Source: Paraspadella gotoi (taxonomy: Eukaryota > Chaetognatha). From it: a DNA stretch of 64,000 nucleotides. Below the pieces are notes generated by a model. That model did not search any database and was not told the origin of the DNA. It saw only the letters and a list, made by a program, of their open reading frames with translations. Position 1 is the first letter of the stretch; every line of letters starts with the position of its first letter. Shown here piece by piece: positions 1-11,449 of the stretch. The translations under genes were made by a program, and so were the position numbers. Location: assembly GCA_051294375.1 (NCBI GenBank), contig CM119269.1:10289056-10353055 (forward strand). Reading direction: 5' to 3'.

Positions 1-1135
1 TGATCGTGGGCAGATAACGATAACGATACCAATACAAAAAGATTCATCATAATCCATCCATTCGATCTTGAGTAGTTGGACCTCAAACCCAAGGAGTGAC
101 GGATGGACAAACTAACGGACAAACATATCGGTAAAGCAAGATCATCTCAAAATCTCAAATTGTAAAATACTCTGTTAGCTTTAAACGCCATTTACTTATG
201 AGTAGATAAGGCGATTGACTTAAAATTTTCTGCGATTAAGCTGAAAATTAAGTTTTGAAAGAATCGTCCAAGTGGAAATAAGTATAAATAAAAAAAAATT
301 AATCAATTTAATGTTGATTGTTTTTGCCTATATATAAAAGTTAAATATATATAACAACAAAAATAATTATAATTTATCAACTAATTAGGTTCTTACCGGT
401 AAATGAATGTTTGCTCAAAGTGTATCAAGATGGATTCAGATTTTCAAAAACGTTCACACAAGTGATCACACATATATATACTTTAATTTAAAACACCTTT
501 TATTCGATTTGAAATTCTCAACATGAGAGATCCCGGTCGACTTTTATCTGGCTCCTAAATTATGCAAATTAGCTTACGATCGAATTTGTCAGATAACGAT
601 GACGCTTCTATTCGCGTAATTTTTAAACGTTTTATTATTGTAATATAATAAATAATTGAATATTATAGTTTTTAGAATATTATTTTATAATATAAATAAT
701 TTATAGTATTTATACTAATATAAATAAGACAAAATAGCAATTAAATGAGATCTTGAATGCTTCTTTTTCTTACCAAAATGAGGAATTCAAAGAGATTTTT
801 GCATAAAATAAAATATTAACTATTTTGCTTGTTTAAGTTCCTTATTACATATAATATAATATAATTTTGTATTATAAATTGTATAATTCATTCGTTTAAG
901 TTACTATTATACGTGCTTTAATAAATAGGTAAATATGGAAAAACTTGATACAAGATTAAAATAACCAATAAAAGTAAAATTTAAAAAAAAATAATAATAC
1001 TAATATTAAAATTAGTATTTAATAATTTAATAATAATAATTAATAAAAAAATTATTTTAAAAATTACTGCAAGAAAGAATTTAATTATTTAAAATTATTA
1101 ATGAATATTTTCTATAATTTTTAAATAATTTTTAG
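1..1135. other. AT-rich intergenic DNA, no gene seen
   Basis: Strongly AT-rich with homopolymer A/T runs. No open frame with protein-like composition, RNA gene or clear repeat was found. Confidence 0.5.
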
Positions 1136-1320
1136 TCATACGGTTCCATTAGGATTGCTCACGTAGGAATACGTGGGAATACGTGGAATACGTGGGCGGA
1201 ATACTATGGGTGCAATTGTATGTGGCCCAATGCTACATGGGTGCAATCCTAGGGGCGCAATTTTATGGCCCATATAATACGTGGGCACAATACTGCTACC
1301 ACCGTATATACATATAGATA
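1136..1320. repeat. Degenerate minisatellite (ACGTGGGAATA type)
   Basis: Repeated short blocks around AATACGTGGG and TGGGTGCAAT alternate in both subtypes over about 180 bp. Units are 9-17 bp and imperfect. The word GTGGGA echoes the 16-bp minisatellite at 19374, so they may be related. Confidence 0.5.
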
Positions 1321-1339
1321 AGTGAAAAGAATCCATTCA

Positions 1340-2830
1340 ATATCATAATCAATGATTTAAGTTATTTATGTTTGAATGATCAGGAAGAAAATTAAATACG
1401 ATCTAATAAATATTACTAAATTTGAATAGCAAATACATAGATTGGACGATTGGATCCTTTTTTGTGTTTGAGGCAACATGAACCGGGACTCATTTTTTGA
1501 TATGGTATAAATAACTGTCTCTATTAATTTGTTTAATTTTCTGATCATAATCAAAAAACTACTTTCATTTAATAAAGAAAACAGAGAAATTTTGAGAGGG
1601 AAACTTACTTCCAAGATTTTAAAGAATTGCTTTTGTTTTATAAGTTTTTGAAATCAAATCATTAATTATAAAATTAATCGAAACCTATTGTCTGTAATAA
1701 TGATAGATTGCTTTGTTAATTCTTCAATCAACCAAATTGAAAAAGTGAGTAAACAAATTATGATTAAAAACAATGATAATATGATAACATTTTAATTGTT
1801 AACAACAACGATGAAGGCTAACAATTAGTTCAAAAATGTCCATTTTTATGTAAAAACATTATGTGTTATTGTTAACCATTAAAAAGTTATTATTTCGTCT
1901 CTAAATCAACACAAATGAAAATAAATATACAATGACTAAAACTAAAAAAAATCCGAGATAATTTTTTATAATTGAAAAAAGTTTGACTATGGATGCTCAA
2001 ACTCCATTCATCCTTAATTATTGGCCTATTAATAGTTATAAAAATGAAACTATAGTACATAGGAAAAATGACTTCTATAATATAATAATAGTTTAGAAGA
2101 AGGGGATAAAATTGTAATCAAATCATATCCGTTTAAAGCATTTATGTTTTTGTATAAATATTGTCATTGTTAAAAAAATTTCATCTTTTATTAAATATTA
2201 ATTATTTTTATTGTTATTTATCATTTGACTATATAAGATCATATTTTATATTAATTTCTCTTTAAATATATGTTCAGACTGAATTTCAGTACAGCACAAA
2301 AAAAATAGCGATTAATTTCTAAAATGTTTTCCTATAAAAAACAGAAAAAACTATTAAAATTCACAACATGCAGCTACTAAAAACTTATAAAATTATTAAG
2401 CATTATGAAATTTATTAATAAACACTAGAAAATATTATTAATAATACATATGTTATTAAACAAGTTTGAGCAAACAATGTCGGATCTGCCTACGATAATT
2501 AATTAATTAATTGATTAATTAATTAATTAATAGATTAATTAATTAATAGATTTATTATAATTTATATTCAGCTTGTCATCATCGATGTCCTTAAAATTGA
2601 GTCAGGACAGTTATTAAATGTTTTGTTTACATTTTATCAAACAAACAAATATCTCTATTATCGAGCCAGGCCGGGCAAAGCCCGTCCTGTCTAGATTTTT
2701 TTTCCGGTTTAGCTTTCCGGTCTCGCTTTTTTGCAATCATGGCTTCTGAAAGTGTGATATCATAGGGAGTTGAAATTTTCATATATGGCTTCTAATCATC
2801 AAGATCTTTAAAATTCTCATGTTTCATATC
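1340..2830. other. AT-rich intergenic DNA with an ATTAATTA array
   Basis: No gene seen. (ATTA)n-like repeats occupy about 2500-2550. A GC-richer 60-bp patch at about 2660-2735 (GCCAGGCCGGGCAAAGCCCG) looks like a remnant of a mobile element. Confidence 0.45.
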
Positions 2831-2884
2831 AATATTGGTATTTGTTTATGTTTTTATTACAAAACAAAAACGTTTTAATTATAT

Positions 2885-3522
2885 GTCGCTCTCTCTCTCT
2901 CTCTTTTTCTCCGTCACTGCTTCTTCTAAAAACGAGTTCCGGCTCTGCAGCGTCTGTCCAGCTTCTTTCTCTCTCTCTCTCTCTCCTCTTCTCTCCTCTC
3001 TCTCTTTTTTTTTTTACAAAAATTTTTTTAGATATAATGTGGTTCACTAATGTAAAAAATGATGCCGCGAACAGGGCGCGAACCCGGGTCCTTTGGGTAG
3101 AGAATAGCTCACGCTACGTGGCGGCGCCATAAGTACTGCTGATTCTTTAACGAGTAAAGGGGCTGTAGAGCTTCTTCTCTCTCTCTCTCTTTTAATTATT
3201 ATATATCGCTCTTTCTCTTTCTCTTTTTTCTGCAGCGGCTGTCTCTCTCTCTCTCTCTTTTTTCTTCTCTCTTCTGTCTCTCTGTCTCTCTGTGTGTGTC
3301 TGTCCCTATCTGTCCGATCTTTTGCGTGATCGTTTGTTTTTTTTGAAAAATTCTGATTATTTTTTTTTCTTCTAAAAACTTTTTATTATTGCCATTTATT
3401 CCGCGCTTTTTTCAATCACAAATCCCATATTTTCATCCGAGATTTTCGTGGATTTATTCTCTTTCTTTCTATCTCTCTCTCTTCCTCTCTCTCTCTTCTT
3501 TCTTTCTTTCTCTCCTCTCTCT

Positions 3523-3562
<40 letters not shown>

Positions 3563-3600
3563 CTTCTCTTCTTTCACTCATACACGCATTTGTTTTGTTT
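2885..3600. repeat. Polypyrimidine cluster, (CT)n interrupted
   Basis: Several (CT)n and (TTTC/TCTC)n runs are separated by short unique pieces, for example 2887-2906, 2971-3004, 3175-3192, 3241-3262 and 3468-3565. Translations of this region are Ser/Leu low-complexity and not genes. Confidence 0.7.
3058..3134 (-). other. tRNA-like (SINE-head-like) segment
   Basis: Read on the minus strand this GC-rich 70-bp patch contains GTAGCGTGAGCT, resembling a Pol III A box, and then CCCGGGTTCGCGCCC, resembling the T-arm/B box, about 30 bp later. No complete tRNA cloverleaf can be drawn and the acceptor ends do not pair. A tRNA-derived SINE remnant is the likeliest reading. Confidence 0.28.
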
Positions 3601-4084
3601 TATTGACTATCATCGCATCAATGAATGACAATCATCGATCAATGAATGACATCATCGCATCACTGAATGACTATCATCACAGCAGTGAATGACTATCATC
3701 GCAATCAATAATTGATTATCATCGAATCAATAATCAATTCCTATTACATCAATAAATTACTATTCATATCAATCAATTAGTATTACCTCAATCAATTACT
3801 AGTACATCAACAATTCGTTATCGCATGATTCATTCGTTTTTTTCCTGGGTTTTTTCATTAATTTTCTATGATAGTGGGCTCTGGCTCGATCTTGAGTCTT
3901 TTAAGATTTTTTTATTTTATGTCTCCTTCTCTCTCTCTCTCTCACTCTCTCTCTTTCTCTCCTCACTCTCTCTCTCTCTCTCTCTCACTCTCTCTTTCTT
4001 CTCTCTCTCTCTCTCTCTTTTATGCAATAGCGACGATCCTTATGCTTTTAAGATTTTTTTTAACTTGCCATCATTTTTCAACTT

Positions 4085-5008
4085 GCATCATTTTTTCAAC
4101 TTGCATTCCGTCAAAACTTTATATCTAGCTTCTTCACTCACTTTCCTACCGGCTCACAAAATTTCATCTCAATCTATCATGGGTTAAAAAAATAAAAAGA
4201 TTCAAGTAAATGTGACTCATATTTTTTTTCATTTAAACTCATTTCCACTGGTACGTTTCCACTGAAACTTTATATCAAGCTTCGTCATACGTTTTCCTAC
4301 CCACACACAAAAATTTCAACTCAATCTATCCATCCAATTATGATTAATTGGAGTATTTATTGGTTAAAATAAGTAAAAAGATTTTAGTAAATTCGACTTA
4401 TGTTTTTTCCATTTAAACTAATTTCCACTCACACGATTCCATCGAAATTTTATATCCAGCTTTATCACACACTTTCCACCCACACACAAAATTTAATTCC
4501 AATCCAACCAGCCAATCACGAGTTATTGGAGCTTTTTGCTAAGATGGGACGGATGGACGGATTGATTGACTAATTAATTAATTATTGATTAATTTATTTA
4601 CTAATTGATTAATTAACTGATTAATTATTTGATTTATTAATAAATCCTGCAGATACATTTAATATAAAAGGAAAAGAAGCATAATCAATTAGTAAAACAG
4701 GTTTTTTGTTTTTTTCCATTTAAACTCATTTCCACTCAAACTATTCCATCGAAACTTGATTTCCTGTTCAATCACACACTTTCCTACCCACATACAAAAT
4801 TCCAGGTCAATCAGCCCATCCACTCATAGGCAATTGTGTTTCAAATAGTGAATATATTTTTTTTGTTTTTTCCATTTAAACTCATTTCCACTCGGACGAT
4901 TCCATCGAAACTTAAATCCAGCTCAATCACACACTTACCTATCCACACACAAAATTTCATTTAAATCCATCCATCCAATCACGAGTAATTGGTGTTTTTT
5001 GCTAAGGT
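4085..5008. repeat. Tandem/dispersed repeat of about 150 bp, five copies
   Basis: Five successive copies (starting near 4092, 4225, 4405, 4718 and 4876) share the order CATTTAAACTCATTTCCACT, ATTCCATCGAAACTT, CAGCTCAATCACACAC, CTACCCACACACAAAATTTC, CCATCCATCCAATCACGAG, TAATTGG. Copies differ by point changes and by insertions of AT-rich spacer. Part of the unit recurs at about 38040-38120 and 45480-45720, so it is a dispersed family. Confidence 0.7.
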
Positions 5009-5120
5009 GGGACGGACGGACGGACGGACGGACGGCGACGGACGGACGGACGGACGGACGGACGGACGGACGGACGGACGGACGGACGGACGGACGGACG
5101 GACGGACGGACGGAACGGAC
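5009..5120. repeat. (GGAC)n tetranucleotide array
   Basis: About 27 units of GGAC, with one interruption near 5035. It begins exactly where the last copy of the ~150-bp repeat ends. Translations are Arg-Pro-Ser repeats and are discarded. Confidence 0.9.
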
Positions 5121-5129
5121 GACGACATC

Positions 5130-6520
5130 ATTTTTTTTGCATAATTTATCATAATTCGATGTTCTGACATGATATAAGTGTGTGCCCGACAATATTGAGG
5201 GGGCGGACCGACGGACCGAAAAAGTGAGTTATAAAAAGTGAGTTATCTAAACTCATCGTCAGATTTCACAGGGAAAAGATGCTCTTTTTTATGAAAAATT
5301 CGCGAATATCCGCCAGGTTCGCTAGTATCTTTTGTTCTTTTTGACCGGCTTGACCGGTCTTTAACATTAAAAAGATACGAAATGACGTATTCGATCTCGG
5401 GATCTCTTATGTTCGATGCATTAAACTTAAATATTTTTATACGAAAATTATTTATATATACGTCTGATTAAGTGTGCAAACGTTTTTTATGAAACTCGAT
5501 GTCTGTAATATTACTAACTTTTGGGTCCAAACTTGTAATGCCCATATTTTTAGTTGGCGCACTTTTCAATTTTGACCATTGATTATTATGATTAACATCG
5601 TGGATTCGTGGTACTAGCCACTTGGTATACACTATACAGTATAAAGCGTTTATTTTATGTTGCGATATAATACTGCTTCAATGTCTAAATTTTTTGCTAA
5701 ATTAATGACTCAAGTTCGTACATATTTCGTTACGCGCTATTTAATGGTGAAAGGACGACGACTGTTTTTTTTTTGTTGTTGCTAAGGACGCTGCTGGCAT
5801 TGCTCTGTTTTTTTTTGTTCAGTGCCACTTTTAATCTCCCTTTCCCTTATTCGCCTTTCTTTATATATGCTCACGCAATCTTCTCATTTTCTTTCATTTT
5901 TCTTTTTTTCATGGCAAAACATTTTTTGTTTCTTTTCAATGCCTTTCCTAAAATTCTCTTACAATTTTAATGATAGGTCTTTGGACGTAAATATGTGTAG
6001 ATTGTAGAACCTAATCAAACTTTTTGTTATTAAATTAGTAATAATATTTTTGGAACACAAATATTTCTTAAACGTGTGGTAGATAATCTGACACTAAAAC
6101 AATTTTTGGAAAGTCGTCGAATCATTAACGAGACCGCGGTATTTGTTTTTGCTGTTGACATTAAATAAAAGAATAAAATTAATCTTAAAAACTAAAACTT
6201 TACTTAGTTGTGAGAGAATATTAAATTTAACCTTTCCATTACGGTCATATACACTGTGTCACCATTAAAACCGTAAAAAGTGTGCAAGATTGCAACCGCA
6301 CGCTAAACCATTGCCTTACGTTGCCGACCACAACTAGAGTCGCTGTCGTAACCGGACTTTAGCCAAACTGGCGTTAGATAATAAGTTTTCTTGATTTGAA
6401 AAGGTTTGAAATTAAAAATTCTAAAAGGTTCTGTTTGACTCAGCGAGAAGAAAAGAAGGGGTCTTTCTTATCGAATCACCTGTTATTTTTTTTCTTGTTT
6501 TTTTTTTTTTTTTTTTGGCG
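5130..6520. other. AT-rich intergenic DNA, no gene seen
   Basis: There are scattered short open frames with hydrophobic low-complexity translations (for example 5773-5970). No splice-consistent coding exon or RNA gene was found. Confidence 0.45.
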
Positions 6521-6762
6521 ATTAATGAGAGCCATTAGGAAATCGATATTTGAAGCCAAGTAGGACAACTAGTTAACTACGACACAGAGTAAAAGTGTAT
6601 GCGACGGGGGAGAAGGTGACGCCATTGCTGAGCATGGAAATTTTCTGATGCGGCCAGGTATCTGAAGTACATTTACGTCGATAAATAAAATTTTTGATAA
6701 ATCAAGGCAAAAACAAAGTTTTATTTGATGAGCGGGGTTTTCTGTCTCTTCTGTCTCTCGTT

Positions 6763-6913
6763 GTAGATCGTCGCTCTTGCTTCCTTTTGTAAAAGTGTTG
6801 AAAAATATAAACAATCAATATCTGTTTATAAACATGGTTGTTTGTTATAATTCTATTGATATGTTTATATTTTTAAACACTTTTACTAAAGGATGTTAAG
6901 AGCGACGAACTAC
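6763..6913. repeat. Hairpin element: 60-bp inverted repeat with 32-bp loop
   Basis: The left arm 6763-6821 (starting GTAGATCGTCGCTCTT) is the reverse complement of the right arm 6854-6913 (ending AAGAGCGACGAACTAC) at about 85 percent by eye. Size and AT-rich interior fit a MITE or a fragment of a fold-back element. Confidence 0.65.
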
Positions 6914-7084
6914 ATATTAATTGCTTTATTTTCTTTTAAGCAGAGTTTAGAAACCGTGACCAACTGAACTTTTTTGAGGGAGCTGATTTAATAACAATCA
7001 ACCAACTAGAACCAAAACATGTTTTTTTTTTTTCGCCCCATTTTAGCTTGAATTCTGAATGAGCATAATTTTTTTAGTTAAATC

Positions 7085-7190
7085 TTAAGTTAGATGTTAG
7101 GGATAAGGCTAGGGATTAAGGTTGGGGATTAGGGATTTAGGTTAGGGACTAGCATGTAGGGTTAGGGTTAAAAATTAGGGATTGTGTCGA
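7085..7190. repeat. Degenerate TTAGGG-like repeats
   Basis: About ten imperfect units (GTTAGGGATAAGGCTAGGGATTAAGG and variants). TTAGGG-strand orientation, opposite to the CCCTAA arm that starts at 7950. Confidence 0.6.
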
Positions 7191-7924
7191 AGACTGTTTC
7201 GCCACTACGGGGTCAACTCAACTTGGCCAATATGTTCAGTGGTCGCGAGGAAAACCGGCTACTAATATATATATAATATAATATATATATATCTCTCTTT
7301 CTCTTTTTCTCTCTTTCTTAGCGGCTGACGTGTAATAAAACTATGAAACAAACTTGATATGAAACTGATGTGAAACTGTGTTTAGCAATGTAAAAATTGT
7401 TGAAGACGACCAAACTTTTAATTATACAGTGTTTCAAGCGTATTGTCACTTGACGCGCTGTCAAATTGGTATGGTGAAATAAAAATTTGAAAGAAAAAAA
7501 TGTTGGTATTGTAGCATATCTTGTTACTAAGTATCGTGTTTATTACCATTTTTATTCATACAATACGCAGAGGGTGAAGTGAAAGTTTGGAATCAAAATT
7601 TAGCAGTTATATCTTGAAAACTATCATATTAATGAATACTAATCTGTATTTTTTTTATTTTACAAAATTTTAAAATGTTTTTTTTAGCTCTGAGAACAGA
7701 TTCAGATTCCTCGTTAAAAGTGGATGAAAGAAAATATAAATCTTTTTCAAAAATTATATCATTAAGTAGGTTTAAATTACAAAAAACTATATTTTCAAGT
7801 TCTAGTTGGTTGCGACTTCGCCATGGCGATATCGCCAGGGCTTTGCGATGTCGCCAGTCCCCCACTGGTGACCTCGCCAGTGATAAAAGTAGCGAATATA
7901 ATGAAAAGCGCAGCTAACACGGGG

Positions 7925-8485
7925 ATGAACATCACCTACAGGCTCCTCCCCCAACCCTAACCCTAAACTAAGTCTCCCGTTCAACTCCATGCCTCTCCCC
8001 TAACCTAACCCAGGCCCGGCCTCCCGTACATCTCCGTACCTCAACCCTAACCCTAACCGCCTTTGATGCATCAACCATGGTCCCTCCCCAACCCTAACCC
8101 TAAACCAAGCCTCCCGTTCAACTCCATGCCTCTCCCCTAACCCTAACCCAGGCCTGGCCTCCCGTACATCTCCGTACCTCAACCCTAACCCTAACCGCCT
8201 TTGATGCATCAACCATGGGTCCCTCCCCCAACCCTAACCCTAAACCAAGCCTCCCGTTCAACTCCATGCTCTCCCCTAACCCTAAACGGGCCCAGGCCTC
8301 CCGTACATCTCCGTGCCTCAACCCTAATCCCTAATGTCCCTCGCCAGTACCTTCCTAAGCCTAACCCTATCGCGGGCCTCTGGTCATCAACAACACCCTC
8401 CCTACCCCTATACCTAAAATTGACATTAATAATAAGCCTAAAAATAAACTTAACTTAACTCAACCCTAACCCTAACACGGTTGGG
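7925..8485. repeat. 137-138-bp satellite with CCCTAA repeats, left arm
   Basis: About four units. Each has two or three blocks of AACCCTAACCCTAA separated by CGCCTTTGATGCATCAACCA, TCCCGTTCAACTCCATGC and CCTCCCGTACATCTCCG. The CGCCTTTGATG landmark recurs at about 8057 and 8195, a spacing of 138 bp. Confidence 0.8.
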
Positions 8486-8925
8486 CAGAGATGATATCAA
8501 AGAAACAAAAAAAGTGCCATCTTAGAAACCTGCAAAATTTTAAAGTACACCTATGAGGCACTCCCTGTGATAGGTTAGCAAATTCCGGTAAAGGCAGGTT
8601 TTTTTTTAAAAAGTAGTTGAAGTTTTTTTATTTTTTTTTTAACTTACCTCTGAACCAAGAACTTAATTTTTACAATTGTCACATAAAATTATATTGTTAT
8701 ATATCAAACATTATCTACGCGACAAGAGCTTTAATTTAAGACCACTCTCAACTTTCTGCGACTTTGCATTGTTGAGTTATTTATAAAAATAACTATTATT
8801 TTTTAAAAAATTAGGTTAAATGATTCATTATGACATGGTGTAATAATACTCCGTATAAATTAAATTTAAACAATGTCAACTGTTTTAATACCTTAAAAAT
8901 GTTAACAAGATGTCAATAATAAGAA

Positions 8926-9363
8926 TTAAAAGAATAGAAAAATTAAGTGTTCAAATATGATTGGAATTGTAGGTTTCGACGGCCTTGAGCATTTTTTGTA
9001 AGTACATTGTTGAATATTTGTTTTTGACACGATATCCATCATAATCATTTTCAAAATCAGAATGAATACTTTCTGCTGTCGACTCATTAAGCAATCCGAG
9101 GCCAAAACCGTTTCTCTCAATTTCTTCCTCCACGTGTTCAAATACCATATGAAGTTTGGTTGTAATGGATAAATTCAACTTTTTGTAAATATTTTCAAAA
9201 TTTTTAATATATGTTCTGTAATTCGGATCTTAAACAGGAAGAAAATAGTTTTTACAATAAGGGTTTTTTTTTATTCTTGGTTGTAAATCTTTTTACCGAC
9301 ATCACATCCAAAACAGGCACCAACAACTGAATTAAATGCTTCAAACGCCTTAAAGTAGTTATA
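8926..9363 (-). pseudogene. Decayed transposon protein fragment, left arm
   Basis: Read on the minus strand from 9363 outward: IPEEHYNYFKAFEAFNSVVG then CFGCDVSKKIYNQ, a stop, then after a short gap LSITTKLHMVFEHVEEEIER, NGFGLGLLNESTAESIHSDF and YLQKMLKAVETYNSNHI. The motif H-x-V/F-F-x-H-V-E-E ... G-x-G-L-x-x-x-x-x-E-S-x-H-x-D-F is one I associate with transposon-encoded proteins in invertebrates; the superfamily cannot be named from here. Stops and missing ends show it is dead. Confidence 0.55.
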
Positions 9364-9599
9364 CACATCTTTAGGCCTGTGGGAAGATTGAGGACGGCCA
9401 TAAACCGCTTTGGGAACCTTGAAACCTATCTAGCCTAGTTCCAAGCCCAGGACCCTTTCCCTGGCTGATAGAAGGGTTAATTAAGTTGTGCCTAGTCACC
9501 TTAAGCCCACATAGTGCCTTATTCACTTATATCCATGTCTAATTTTATAATTTTGTTTTTAATCAGGGTAACGAGAGTCGAACACTTATCAAGAACAGA

Positions 9600-10038
9600 T
9601 GTTTTAATGAATATAATTCCTGAAGAGCATTATAACTACTTTAAGGCGTTTGAAGCATTTAATTCAGTTGTTGGTGCCTGTTTTGGATGTGATGTCAGTA
9701 AAAAGATTTACAACCAATAATAAAAAAAACCCTTATTGTAAAAACTATTTTCTTCCTGTTTAAGATCCAATTACAGAACATATATCAAAAACTTTGAAAA
9801 TATTTACAAAAAGTTGAATTTATCCATTACAACAAACTTCATATGGTATTTTGAACACGTGGAGGAAGAAATTGAGAGAAACGGTTTTGGCCTCGATTGC
9901 TTAATGAGTCGACAGCAGAAAGTATTCATTCTGATTTTGAAATATTATGATGGATATCGGTGTCAAAAACAAACAATGTACTTACAAAAAATGCTCAAGT
10001 GCCGTCAAACCTACAATTCCAATCATATTGAACACTAA
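9600..10038 (+). pseudogene. Decayed transposon protein fragment, right arm
   Basis: Inverted copy of the left-arm fragment. Plus-strand frames give the same IPEEHYNYFKAFEAFNSVVG segment (9616-9720), then NLSITTNFIWYFEHVEEEIE (from about 9817). After that, single-base losses convert the rest into a shifted frame (LDCLMSRQQKVFILILK). This copy carries more frameshifts than the left arm. Confidence 0.55.
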
Positions 10039-10309
10039 TTTTTCTATTCTTTAATCTTATTATTGACATCTTGTTAACATTTTTAAGGTATTAAAACAGT
10101 TGACATTGTTTAAATTTAATTTATACGGAGTAATTATTACACCATCATGTCATTATGAATCATTTAACCTAATTTTTTAAAAATAATTGTTATTTTATAA
10201 ATAACGCAACAATGCAAAGTCGTAGAAAAGTTGAGAGTGGTCTTAAATTAAAGCTCTTGTTGCGTAGATAATGTTTGATATATAACAATAAATTTTATGT
10301 GACAATTGT

Positions 10310-11104
10310 GACATTATCAAAAGCGTGGTGGAGGCCCCGCCGCCACCACGCCCGCACAATGATTCCCCGTCTCCACTCAACGAGACAGGCGGAGACCTTA
10401 CGCAGGCAAATGGGCAAACGATGCCACTCCTTCAAATGCAGAACTCAGCCCTCTCTCTGTGGACTGAGCGCCGCCAAAACGTCGGCTTCAGGAGGAAGGA
10501 GAGGAGTCTATCATCCCTGTTGCAAAAGCGCAAAAATAGACAATCGCCCGCCTCCCAGCAGGCGCAGAAGAGGGCAGCCGGCAGGCGTATCAGTCAGACC
10601 GAGACAATAAGAGTGGATTGGGAATTTTTTCCGCCTCGGTACAATCCCCGGTGCAGAATTACCGTTCAGTCGCACTCTCCTCTCAGCCACTGACAGGCCA
10701 ATGACCCGTCACCATCGTCCTGCCCTTCATTTGCAAAAAAACCAAGGGGGGCCAGCTCATTTTGAGCTCTTTCTTACTCTTAAATTTCATTTTAGTCCAT
10801 TTACTTACACTTTAAAATCTCATATTTCATTTTCACAAATTTCATTTCATTTTCACTTTCTATCCTTAACTATTATCCACTAGACAATTGTTACTTTTAC
10901 TAATTTAGTTTCAAAGCATTTATCTTTGTTGTACATTGCACAATGTATCATTTATTTATTTATTTATCCCTGTTCTTCTCTCTCTCTCTCTCCTAAGTTT
11001 CAACTTCTTTTCACACTTATTCAATCTGTCCTCACCTTGACCTGTCCTCTCTATCTGACCACTATTCTGTCTCACCACTTTGTTGGAAGACACTTTTTAC
11101 CTAT

Positions 11105-11138
<34 letters not shown>

Positions 11139-11300
11139 CTTTTATGCACAATTTTAAAACCATTACTGTCAAAACGCTGATGAAGACTTGTAAAACAAGT
11201 CGAAACATGTCTGTTCAACTATAAATAAAATTCGTTGCAAACAAAAACTTTGTCAATTCTCTAATTAATAGTAACAACGAAAAGAAGGATTACTTCAATG
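10310..11300. mobile_element. 991-bp insertion with 11-bp target duplication
   Basis: The palindrome's left arm is uninterrupted at 8672-8682, but the right arm is split by this block. It is flanked by GTGACAATTGT (10299-10309) and GTGATAATTGT (11301-11311), a duplicated target with one mismatch. The first 400 bp are GC-rich and open in two frames (10325-10693, 122 codons, no recognised domain). Then come AT-rich sequence, (CT)n runs and a hammerhead-like motif near the end. Best guess is a non-autonomous retroelement. Confidence 0.6.
11173..11215 (+). ncRNA. Hammerhead-ribozyme-like motif
   Basis: AACG-CTGATGA-A-GACTTG-TAAAA-CAAGTC-GAAA-C-AT-G-TC-TGTT. Helix I is AACG/TGTT (four pairs, one G-U). 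Helix II is GACTTG/CAAGTC, six perfect pairs. Helix III is a minimal A-T/C-G with a two-base loop. The core CUGAUGA...GAAA...UC is intact, except for one extra A between CTGATGA and helix II. Minimal type I hammerheads with tiny helix III are described in Penelope-like elements and retrozymes. Confidence 0.45.
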
Positions 11301-11449
11301 TGATAATTGTAAAAATTTAAGTTCTTGGTTCAGAGGTAGTTAAAAAAAATAAAAAAACTTCAAATCTTTTTTAAGTGTACTTTAAAATTTTGCAGGTGTC
11401 CAAGATGGCACTTTTTGTTTCTTTTATATCATCTCTGCCCTACCGTGCT

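Noticed and set aside
5009-5120. CRISPR-like or coding array at the GGAC repeats
   Set aside because: A simple tetranucleotide with no spacers. The genome is eukaryotic.
7925-8485. Possibility of a chromosome end (true telomere)
   Set aside because: The CCCTAA repeats are imperfect, interleaved with unique spacers and followed on both sides by ordinary sequence and genes.
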